This document shows positions 1 to 20,200 of a stretch of 64,000 nucleotides of DNA, piece after piece. The notes beneath the pieces were generated by a model. It ran no database searches. It saw only the letters and a program-made list of their open reading frames with translations, and was not told where the DNA came from. Made by a program: the position numbers and the translations under genes. Numbering within the stretch: the stretch's first letter is position 1; each line of letters begins with the position of its first letter. This stretch comes from Pagrus major. Its lineage: Eukaryota > Chordata > Actinopteri > Spariformes > Sparidae. Location: assembly GCF_040436345.1 (NCBI RefSeq), contig NC_133221.1, positions 18,287,165 to 18,351,164 of the forward strand. The letters are read 5' to 3'.

Positions 1-1380
1 CTTTTCTTGCAGTTGACCCCTCCATGGCCGGATGGTTTCGGTCCAGTAACAGTCTTCCTGTTTTAGTCCATTGTTGAAAAGAATCACACCTCCTCACATA
101 ATCTGTCTATGTACTCTTTCTTTGCTGCTTCCAGGTTCAACATATTGCTTCTGATGACGGATCCTAAGACTCTACGCAGTGCCACCTAGCAGCAGTCAAT
201 ATTGGTAGTAGACACTGAAATCTTATTAAGCCATTCAAGATTACCTCACAACCCCCACAGGCCACAGGAGGCTAGATTAGTTAATTACCGTCGACGCAAA
301 TGCAGCTTAAAACCAACCTAGCACGGCACTAGTACCAGTCAACTCCTCTATTACTGTAATACTAACAGAAACGACAAAAGCTTTCAGGCAAACCAACACA
401 CTTTTACTCAATGTTCATTGGTTCTTAGTGCTTGGAGACATACAGATCAAATATAACAAATAGTTGCAGGATATGGTATTCTGCTTCTCCACATTTGAAC
501 TCATTTAGTAGTTGTTTACACAGAGGTGGAAGCAGATTAAACTGTGCACAGTTTTATCAAACTGTGTTTCTCACAGGTCACCCTGACTTTGCAATAGACA
601 GCCTTGGTTTCTCTATATGGTTTCTGAGCTGCACCGTGTGTTTGTATCACTACAGCTTAAAATGATGTAGAACAAGCTTTATGTACGTATTTGTATGCTT
701 TCTTTATTTGTATAATTATTTAATTTAGCAATACAGAATGCAGCGAGGCAAAGTGTGTCCAGCTGAAGCAAATTTCCAGCTACTTTCACTGGTCAGGCCT
801 TTAACGATATAAACACATTAAAAACTGTATTGAAAACTTCAAACTTCTACAGTAATTTTTAAAATAATGTGTGTGGTTTATTTGCCTTTTACTCAAAAAC
901 ATCACTGGTTTAAAGTTCTACATTAATCAAATATATGATTATAAATATATATTTATTTATGTATTTTTTAATTTATTTATCACTGAAGTGAATTTTGAAT
1001 CTGTTCTGTTTTTCTTGAATCAGTTCTAGGGAAACAGACATATATATGTATATTATCAGGGCTAAGGTACTGAGACCAGTAATTAAGTATTTTCCAGTCT
1101 TTTACAACACAGTCATGCCTTGTTTATTTGTCTGTTTTCTTTCATTAAAAACATTATGTGAAATCCATCTTTGGCATGAACTGTGAAGGCAAATTAATTA
1201 ATATCGTTATTCCTTCAGTTATATTACGTCACGAAGGCCTACTTTTGTATTAATATTTTTATATATATATTGATTTTCATCAAAAGTCTTAATTTAATTC
1301 AACAAATATCAAGTAAAAGAGAAAGAAGGGAAGGTCTATTCCGTCAATGGCCACATGAGGTCACTATACAACTAATTTCT
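1..1380. other. Left-edge spacer, no gene called
   Basis: I see no convincing gene here. A good splice-acceptor-like tract ends at about 134 and is followed within some 50 bases by stop codons in the frames I read. It could therefore be the last exon of a plus-strand gene lying off the left edge, but the peptide is too short to recognise and the frame is ambiguous. The rest is AT-rich, with ATAT-type runs around 930-980 and 1255-1275. Confidence 0.4.
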
Positions 1381-1416
1381 GCTTCCAATGTCCCATGATT
1401 CCGTGCGGCTCCTCGC

Positions 1417-1962
1417 TATATAAACGACCCGGAAGTACTTTGTTCTTCATAGTTTGAAAGGCTTGTGTGAATGGTGAACGTGTGTGTGAGTGTTTGGAGA
1501 CTGCTTGTGTGAGTGGAAGTGTTGTGTCTGCGTGTGTGAGTGTGTTTCTCTATAAAAACCTACACACTGATCTTATTTGATCTGGTCTGAGTTCGGCTCT
1601 GCTCTCACCGGAGATGATAGGAAACCCGCTCGCGAGCCTCAGTGGCGATGTGCGGATGATTTTAACCTCCAGGGCCTCCACGCTTTAAGTTGTGGTCAGA
1701 GGTGATGAATTGATCAGATATACTAGTTCTTGGTGGGTTTGGGTTCATCTCAAGCCTCACAATGGACAATGAGTATAGAGGCGATTCTGATCTAACCACA
1801 ACCGAAAAGCGAGCAGAAGGCCTGGACGTCTGCTCACGAGACACAACATGTCGTCTTAATGTTTCTATTTCGCTTGAGTTGTTTAAAGGCTTTCTAAGTA
1901 ACTGAGTTTACGCTTTTAAAGTGGTTTCAGAGCTTAAATGCTGTCGACTACGATTATTTATG
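1417..1962 (+). promoter_or_regulatory. Candidate TATA promoter and first exon of an unrecognised transcript
   Basis: A canonical TATA box (TATATAAA, 1417-1424) is followed at once by an ETS-like CCGGAAGT at 1429-1436. The next 500 bases are richer in GC and GTGTGAGT-type repeats than the flanks. A strong splice-donor match (GTAAGAAA) begins at 1963. No long open frame starts here, so a non-coding or 5' UTR exon is the most I can propose. A plus-strand transcript spliced at 1963 would skip, or if unspliced include, the inverted smc5 exon copy at 2016-2128. This is inference from motifs only. Confidence 0.28.
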
Positions 1963-2015
1963 GTAAGAAAAGTGCGTCAATCATTCTACATCAGGCCTAC
2001 AGTACGGTGGTTAAA

Positions 2016-2128
2016 CTCTTTGTTTTCGATCCAACTGATCGAGCTTCTTTGATGGCAGCGGTCTGAAAACAAGCTCATCGTTATCATCATTAAAGTATCA
2101 CAGACATTGGATTCAAGTATTCATTGTA
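2016..2128 (-). pseudogene. Inverted partial copy of smc5 exon 8 and its upstream intron
   Basis: Read on the minus strand, this stretch aligns with 6829-6966 of smc5: the last 66 bases of intron 7, the AG acceptor and exon 8. By eye about nine of ten aligned bases match, apart from a gap of roughly 22 bases inside the exon part, which also breaks the reading frame. Because intron sequence is included, this is a DNA-level duplication or an unspliced-RNA copy rather than an ordinary processed pseudogene. Homology appears to stop near the 3' end of exon 8. It lies about 1.5 kb upstream of the smc5 start codon in opposite orientation. Confidence 0.8.
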
Positions 2129-2129
2129 T

Positions 2130-3430
2130 AAAAAGTTGCAAGCCTGTTGTCCCATTTTAAAGGTTAGGTTCACATGTTGGCATGTCTGTTTTTAAAACAA
2201 CACATACCCCTAAATATTATTGGGTGGGTGCTGTAATTGTACCTCCTTTCGATGGTTTTAAAGTGATATCCCTTAAGCGTTTTTTTTAATGTAGGCCTCA
2301 GATGGAGGATAATAGCTGGAATTGTTTTGTGTAAAAGTGCATTAAGTTCAGCCATAACGAAGATGCTTCAGTCCTAAGTAAAACAAATTGACTGTGCATT
2401 TCAAATTCCCTCTGTATATTACTATCCTTTTGCTGCAGCCCAAGAGGAGAGCACTGTGGAAACAAGGAGGGTATTTGCATGCACTAAACAAAGCTGAACA
2501 AGATCCCTATGTGACTTGGGTTATTGGTTTCAGCTAAACCTTAAAGTGCAGTTTTGCATATAACAAGAACTGTAGATATTGTCCCACATCTCCTTCATGT
2601 GAATATCTCTAGGAAGGATTTGCATGGTCATTATGACCCATAAATCTTTTAATGTGAACTGAATTTAAACTTGGAATGTAGCAAAACTAATTTACCCAGC
2701 GGCAGACTTTCCCACACAGAGAACCTTAGTCATCCCACTCTACCTCTTTTCTCCCCAATAAAAGGGAACATAATGTATAGACTCATGTGAGGTGTACCTG
2801 ATAAACTGGCAACATATTGCCCAACATACTGTACACATCCGTCTCACTAGGACCAGTAATATAACCAGGCACTTTTAATATAAGAAAGTAATAAATAAAA
2901 TATTGTTTATAACATTACATTGCCGTGCTTTATTCAAATAGTTCTTAGGCAATGTTGTCTGAGGTTGTTTGAATCAGTTCATTTCTTTTTATTTATGTAG
3001 AAAATCCTCTTAATAAAACCAATTGTTCCAGAAAAAAAAAAAATTGTATTTATACTGTGGCTGGATCATTCACTCACTTTTCCTTCTAAAATACTGACAG
3101 TCCAACAAGTTGACTTTTTCTAGGCTTGCACATAATAAACAGATGGCAACTACTTTACTCAACAGAAGAATATACCATATCCTAAATCCTTGTCTCTCTA
3201 ACTTACATCAAAAGGAGATATCTTGTACAGAATTCTGAAAGAAAGCTTCCTTATTCTTATAACAAGTGTTGAATTGGAGTGAAGCATAGTTTTGTTATAT
3301 CTGTAATATATTCTGTGCTCATCTATATATCATGTTTTTAGACATATGCGTCTTTATTTTTTAATGTTGTATATGTGCCCATATCGAATAAATATCATGT
3401 TGCTGGCTGCAGGTCGTTGAGAGAGGTTTT
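2130..3430. other. Spacer upstream of smc5
   Basis: No coding potential is seen. Two AATAAA hexamers occur, near 2756 and 3012. The second is followed after about 15 bases by an A-tract (about 3032-3044), an arrangement seen at ends of transcripts or retroposed copies. I could not identify a parent sequence. Confidence 0.35.
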
Positions 3431-3438
3431 ATCCAAAA

Positions 3439-3474
3439 TCTCGCGATAATAAACGGTGGCTGACGATGACGTCA
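3439..3474. promoter_or_regulatory. smc5 core promoter motifs (TCTCGCGA and CRE)
   Basis: TCTCGCGA at 3439-3446 matches the core of the TCTCGCGAGA element of many housekeeping promoters. A perfect palindromic cAMP response element, TGACGTCA, lies at 3467-3474. No TATA box is nearby. Both sit 120-160 bases before the smc5 start codon, fitting a housekeeping promoter for a genome-maintenance gene. Confidence 0.6.
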
Positions 3475-3596
3475 GTCTTTGTGTATACACGTGACCCCTT
3501 TTGTCCAACCAGCTTTCAACAACGACTCGGTGAAGCGCGCGAGGGTGAACGAACGTACCAACACTTCCCTTCGGCAGGCGGCTGTTTTCATCCACC

Positions 3597-13985
<10,389 letters not shown>

Positions 13986-14305
13986 ATCCATCAGGCCGAC
14001 CCATACTGCCTGGATTCAAGTCAGTCTCCAGTTCAGCGGGTTCAATATGGAGAGGAAAGAGAAGACTGTACTTTGGTTCTGTTGATTGGTCATGCGGATT
14101 CTGTGCTGTGTGTTGAAATTCTTTGCATCATATATTTCATACATCATACATTTATAAAACCGATTTACAGAAAATAGAAATATGCATTCAGCATATTTGT
14201 TGTTGCACAATTTTCTATGTATACAGCAACATTTTAACTTTTTTGATACTTTAAAATATGTACAGCTGTTCCTTTACAGTTTACATGCACATGTTTATAA
14301 ATTTG

Positions 14306-14311
14306 AATAAA
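14306..14311 (+). terminator. smc5 poly(A) signal
   Basis: AATAAA lies about 320 bases after the smc5 stop codon and is followed by a GT-rich stretch (tctgtttgtgtt), the expected downstream element. Transcript cleavage would fall near 14325-14335. The 14335-14740 stretch between the two convergent genes holds nothing I can call. Confidence 0.7.
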
Positions 14312-14745
14312 ATATTCCTCTGTTTGTGTTCTAAATGGGTATATTAGATTTATTTAGAATATTTGATAACTGGTATGCTTTGCTTGAATACTGCTTCAGT
14401 ATACAGTGCAGTCTCAAGTAGAAAATAATATTTTCTGGATAATACACATCAACAGAAGTTTAAGCCTGCAAAATGAATTATTATAATGAGGTTATTTAGA
14501 TGAAAAAGCATAGGGAAAAAAAAGAAAGAAACAGGGCATATGTATGACATGAGTCATGGTGTTTAGATGTGTTTGAATTTTGGGGATCTGCAGACAGACG
14601 GCAGCAATGTGGCATTAAAAGCCAAATTTAGAAATAAACTTCATTTTGTCAGTGAGTTTTTAACAGAGTTTACTTTCCATGAATCACTTAGTTTGTGCGA
14701 CATGGAAAAAAAACAAAACACACAAGCAATACATGATAGACAGAG

Positions 14746-14751
14746 TTTATT
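14746..14751 (-). terminator. cfap276 poly(A) signal
   Basis: On the minus strand this reads AATAAA. It lies just downstream of the decayed last exon of cfap276 (14784-14862) and faces the smc5 poly(A) signal about 435 bases away. The placement supports the idea that this is still the 3' end of the cfap276 transcript. Confidence 0.5.
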
Positions 14752-14783
14752 GGAGTTAGATAGAGATCGTAGTAAGGTGAACT

Positions 14784-14862
14784 TTGTGTTGAATAGATGC
14801 TGCCATCATTCTTCAAGGTGTAGCCCTTGTCTGAAAATGCCTGTGGAGGATAAGAAATGGCA
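14784..14862 (-). pseudogene. Decayed terminal exon of cfap276
   Basis: In one minus-strand frame this encodes AFSDKGYTLKNDGSIYST, which aligns without gaps to the human CFAP276 C-terminus as I remember it (AATNGGYSRKKDGGFFST; 9 of 18 identical). The exon should be joined after codon ATT AA of exon 4, whose donor GTGAAG is intact. At the matching acceptor position (14864-14863) the bases are AA, not AG, and where the human protein stops this sequence has CAA (14786-14784). Without this splice, translation ends at TGA immediately after exon 4. Use of another acceptor, such as the CAG before 14836 or the GAG before about 14884, cannot be excluded. Confidence 0.55.
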
Positions 14863-15043
14863 TTGTATTGGTATTTGGGACACACCTTGCTCCAGACAAA
14901 GCCAGATTCTCCCCAAACTCAGTAGGTTTAGGTTGGAGTCAAGTTCGGAGATTCACCAGTCGGAGTTTTGAGTCAGTCGTATTAGATTTCCCGTGACTAT
15001 TGAATTGATCATAATGTATAAAAAAGTGATCTTCACCTGTGCT

Positions 15044-16757
15044 TCACTTAATGCTGTAAATGGAGCGCCTCTGTGGATCGACCCACACTCTGATGTCTTT
15101 CTCTTGTTCCTTTTCCAGCATTTCTTGCTTTAACTTTTCCTGTGTCCTGTAAATTAACATGAAAAATGATAAATCAACGTGCTTCAATTAGAGTCCTATA
15201 ATTCCACAGATGTACTGTCAGGCCACAAAGACACACCTTTTGTCCTCAGAGACAGTCTCCTTCTGGTACGAAATCTGGTTCTTTGTACAGAAGATGTCCT
15301 TGTGTTGATCATAGACAGAATTAAGTTGGAAATCAAGGCTGTCGTTTGGAGCCTGAAATTGAGAAAAGATCAATACTGGTCAGCAGCAAAACTTAAATTG
15401 CTTTGATATATTTTTTTTTCTGGTTTTATAAGTGAAGGTCAAAAGTATGCCCCTGGGAGGTTACCTGACTCTCATAATGCATTACACTCCGCCGGGTGCT
15501 GGCCAAGGTGGCCATATCGTGAAGGTGACTCCAGGGTTCCTCCGTTTGTGCGATGTGAGTGGGTTTATCATGTGATTTTCTCTGCATGATGGAAAAGGAG
15601 AAATGTGATTTCAAAATTAATAAAGAGATTGTATCAATTTGCTGAACATTACAGCACAAAATGATTATCAGCATAAATGAAATCACATGATGGGTAGCTC
15701 TTACTGCTATGGTACATTTTAATACCAGAACTGATTCATTTCAGGTGAGAGTTTTCAAAAGTGGAAATGTTATAGAGTGAAATCCTATGAATTTAGCAGG
15801 GCAATAGATTAATTCAATTTTATTCAACATAGATGTTCATTTTGTTAGATTTTGAATCCACATAATGAGCCAACAATGACTGTGCTCAAACATGTCAGGA
15901 CAAGTATGTTGTTTATGGTAACACCTCTAGTGAGTAGATACTAAAATTTGAATTATAATGGTTACCGTAAGAATTTAGGCAGATAATAAAAATGCTTTTC
16001 CTGAAGTATCAGGTGTGCTGCAGTACATAGTCTGTATCTTTTAATCTAGATAAAATGCCAATTTTTAAATTTCATCTTTATCATTTGCTATTTACTTCAA
16101 ATAATCTGATGTGTTTAATTCCTGTACAGGACAGGGCTGTTTGAATGCTATCATTTGATTTCTTAAAGCTTTATTATCAACCAGACCTCCAAAAGCTCCA
16201 GGTTTACTGCGCAGCAACTGGTTTGTAGTAATTTAACTGTAGTATTGTTTGGGTATATGGGAGTAGGCACCACTAAAACACAGTATCAAGTGACTTGATA
16301 AGGGACTAAGTCAAAATATAGTTTTAAGACCTTTATTATTTCGGTTTTGTTTTATGTTGTGTTTTATAAAATGTTCACACAGTTAACCAAGCGCCATGGA
16401 ATATTTCAGCATGGGAAAATAAGTATTTGTATTATTGCCTTAGTGAAATACTTCCCATTTCCAGTATTAAATCGACAATAAACACATTTGTATTTAAAAT
16501 AACACAAGTTGGCAGTATGTTCCTTTAAAGTTGTTTGAACAGGAAAAAGCTTTATTCCCGTATCAAAATAATTGCCTGAAATGTGTATTTTATCTAAGTA
16601 TTTATAACCAAGATTAGCTTAGCCTTTAGGTTAATTATGTTTACCAACAGTATATTATTAGGCTATCAGTAGAAAAACTCACCTGCCGAGGCCTGAAGCC
16701 ACTGAGAGTGAAGCCGTTTTCAGGCTTTGGAGAGGGGAAGGGGTCCCGGCTGGACAT
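15044..16757 (-). CDS. cfap276: Cilia and flagella associated protein 276 (C1orf194 family)
   Basis: CFAP276 is a small protein of axonemal doublet microtubules, expressed in ciliated cells. Coding exons on the minus strand: 16757-16683, 15581-15465, 15352-15237 and 15146-15044, giving 136 residues; human is about 169. Recognition rests on the N-terminal RDPF motif, the block KPTHIAQTEEPWSHL in exon 2 (human KNPTHLAQQQEPWSRL), APNDSLDFQLNSVYDQH in exon 3 (human PKDDLDFRLAALYNHH), and VWVDPQRRSIYSI in exon 4 (human HWINPKKESIHSI). An in-frame ATG nine bases upstream (16766) is a second possible start; I chose the one giving MSSRDPF, like the human MPSTRDPF. The stop used here reads into what was probably an intron (see the terminal exon entry), so the protein is shorter at its C-terminus than human. 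The gene diverges from elapor1. Confidence 0.85.
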
Positions 16758-16769
16758 GTTTACCATCTG

Positions 16770-17217
16770 ACTAATGACAACACGGAGGTCGGCAGACGAA
16801 AAACACAATATTTTCACAAGTATTTGCCGTTGTTAGCTTCTATAAGCTAAGTTAGCTAAATACGAACTCTGGTTACCTGGTTACTTAGCAACCAAAAACT
16901 TCCGGTTAAACCTTTCAAAAGAAGATTTTTGGCGGATGTTTCCCTCTACCCACAATTCTTTTTCCAATAAAAGGTAAAAAAAAAAAAAAAGAAAAAGAAG
17001 AAGAAAAAAAAGAAAAAGACTTTAGTTGTAAATGTCCAAATGATACTGGCAGCATATTCTTCAGCAGCAGCAGGCACCTCAGCCAATCACCTCCCAGTAT
17101 TTGCTCACGTTTGTTCGTTTGAAGCCACGCCCCCAGCCGCCGGGCGGGCTGCACCTGAGAGGGCAGGTCAGCTCTGCTCCTCCGTCTCCATCACTTCAAC
17201 ACTGACAGGAGGCGACG
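16770..17217. promoter_or_regulatory. Divergent cfap276/elapor1 promoter with X-box-like site
   Basis: About 460 bases separate the two start codons. The near-palindrome GGTTACTTAGCAACC at 16879-16893 resembles the X-box bound by RFX factors, which drive ciliary genes; it lies about 125 bases before the cfap276 start. A purine-rich A/G tract fills 16978-17030. The elapor1 side becomes GC-rich near 17125-17165. The same head-to-head pair exists in human (C1orf194/KIAA1324), from memory. Confidence 0.6.
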
Positions 17218-20200
17218 ATGCAGCGAGGCCCGAGTCACCTGAGCCACTTCTTACTGTGGTTGCTTATAGCACAAACCTCTGCGGATTTGCCCATGTGCAA
17301 AGAGGTGAGGAGATTCATGTTGTCTTATTGATTTCCATTTTGCCATTATGAATAACAACCCATCCCGTGGTAAACTTTACTCATGGGTGTCACTTGTTTC
17401 TGTCATGACAATTTTAATGTGCATTTTGAAGTTTATTCAGGTAAATTGCTTGTGGATGAGCAGTAGTTGAAAACTTCATTTAATCCAGCAAAAGAGGACA
17501 TTTGTTGCTCTTAAGTGTGAGACATTTAAAAAAAAAAAAAAAAGTTGACCTAAAGCCTTTTAAACAGCTTCAGTTAAACATATGTCTGATAATGCAAGGA
17601 AACCTGTTCAAGTGCTATGTTTAAATGTTCTATCACTTGAGGATTGACTTCAGTCTGAAAAATAAAGTACAAATAAAAAAGAGTGCATTTTTAGATGGGA
17701 ATTTTGAATTGCACAATCCAACAGTGCTGTTTTTGGCCTCCTTCACATATTGTGCGTGGGAAAATGAACATATGTTTGAATTTAGTCACTTTTGCCTGCC
17801 TCAGTGTTGTTCACTTGCTTATTTTACTACATCTTCCATATGTTACACTGCTGTGCTCACCTCGCCCTTCTATATCTGGTTTCAGTTTGCATACAACAGC
17901 ACCTTTTGATAATACTCAAAACGTTTCATTTTATCAGCATACTTTGAACATTATCAAAGCGTGTGTGGAGTTGAGATATCAGAGCTGTGAGGGAAAAGAA
18001 AAAAACACACCTGTAGTCTTTTCTTTTGAGTCTATGAGTCTATGACCATGAGGCTCAGCGGTCATTATGTCCCGTTGCCGTGGTTTCCTCATGTTTGTTT
18101 AAAGGAGGCATTAGGCTGCAGAACATCTCCAGTTTGATGCATTTTTACATCAGAGCCTCCCGCCCAGACCGCGTTCATCCGATACCCCAACCACAGCTAA
18201 TGTAGCAGCTCTAATCAAGAAAAAACAGACCCAGAGGAGTGCTGCTGCTGTGTTTCTGTTAACTATTAATCCCACAAGGTCGTGTGTGGGCATGGATTAG
18301 TCTCCTTAGTGACTTTCCTTGGAATATTACAGCCAGCTGCCCAGTCAGTGTGTTCATGACTTGTTTCAGAGGGTGTCACATCAACAAGATAACCTTTAAC
18401 GTTATGTCACATCCCAAATTACATAATTAGGGGTGGGATGGTGTTTTTGTCAGTCACACACTATAAGTATCTCCAAAAAGGCGTCAAAGCAGGACAGACA
18501 AATACAGCAAAAGCTTTGCACCTGAGCTCCTGCTGTCTCCAAACGTCCTGCGACAACACTTCAATGACATGTTTACAGAAGGATTGGATTCTTCCCTCTG
18601 GCTAAGTAAATAAACCCTGAAGGGAGTCTGCAGCACATCCTTGATAAGTGAGATTAAAACAACAGTTGAGACGACTACCTGGGCAAATATTAGCCACAAC
18701 TTTTATTTGGAAAAGAGGCTGGCCTGGTTTAGAGAGAAATTCCAAAGTTATAAAACCACCTGGTGACCCCATTTTGATAACGGCTCCAGTAGCTTTACAC
18801 AAGCATGCTGGCTTGCATCTTTATGTTTCAATAAAAGTTATTTGATGTGCTTCTGTTAGTGTGTTTATATCTAGCCGTGTGAATCTTACACCTGTGTTTT
18901 GTCCCTGCAGTCAGATTATCACTTTGAGTACACAGAGTGTGACGTACTTGGGTCACGATGGAGAGTGGCGGTTCCCAACAAAGCCGACATATGCACAGGC
19001 CTCCCAGACCCAGTCAAAGGCACTCAGTGCAGTGAGTGTCCTCCTCTTACATATCACTTTATACATCCTGCGTTATGTTAAAATGTGTAGTTGTTTCCAC
19101 GTTTTATCCTCCATCTGTTCCTTGCCATGTTGTTCACATCTCCATAACACCTTTGTTTCTTCCTCTTTCCTCTTCTCACAGCCTTCTCCTGTAGTGAGGG
19201 GGAGTACCTCAACATGCAGTCGCAGCAGTGCCAGAAGTGCGCTGCAGGCACCTACTCGCTGGGCACCGGCGTGGCCTTTGACGAGTGGGACAGCCTGCCA
19301 TCTGGTTTTGTCACCCAAGGGGTGAACACGAACGGCGAGGACGTCGTCGCAGACTGCTCCAAGTTAGTGCACACCTCACTTCCTTATTCTTTAAAAGCAG
19401 GTTTTTAATAATGTGTCTTGGTTTTATTGATCAGTCAAAGCTCTCACTGTGTCATCAACAGGGGCGGGAAGTAACGATGTACATATACTTAGGCATATGA
19501 GGGAAAATATTAATTATCAATTATTTCCGACGAAGTATTTGAGACCTGGGAATGACACTCAACAATCACCTATCTTTCTGGTGTGTTTATGAACAGCTCA
19601 CATATTAATACGAGATGATGTTCAGTTAGCTTTGCACAGAAATGTCCTTCAGAGAGATACTTTTTACTTTTATACTTTGAGCACATTCTACTACTTCTAC
19701 CTTTACCAGACTCTATCTGCACTTCTACTTCAGTAAATACTGTCTGTACTTTTGCCACCTCTGGTCAAAAAACTGTTCTGCTGCTGATGTTTCTGCAGCT
19801 CCACCTGGACACCGAAGGGTGATTACATAGCCTCAAACACAGATGAGTGCACGGCAACGCTGTCCTACGCTGTGAGCCTGAAGAAACCTGGAACCGTGTC
19901 ATTTGAATACTTCTACCCCGACAACAGCATCTACTTTGAGTTCTTTGTAAGTGTTTTAAAAGTGTCTGTTGATGTTGAGAAAGGTGGCTGTTTTCTGGAG
20001 GGATATTTGATAATTTCTGGCTTGTTTCTCCACCTCCTGTAGGTTCAGAATGACCAGTGTCAGTCTACAGACTCTCAGAGCCGGTGGATAAAGATCTCTG
20101 AGAACAGCTGGAGCAAACACAGGGTTTGTTTGAGTATAGATTTGTGTCGCATCTGGTTGTCATTTGCTGGAGAATTCCGATTAGAAGAGCTCTGAATTTT

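Noticed and set aside
1590-1690. A possible C/D-box snoRNA after the TATA element
   Set aside because: GATGATAG resembles a C box, but no paired terminal stem or properly placed D box was found.
14567-14971. A 134-codon plus-strand frame between smc5 and cfap276
   Set aside because: It is antisense to the cfap276 terminal exon relic, whose minus-strand similarity explains the long open stretch.
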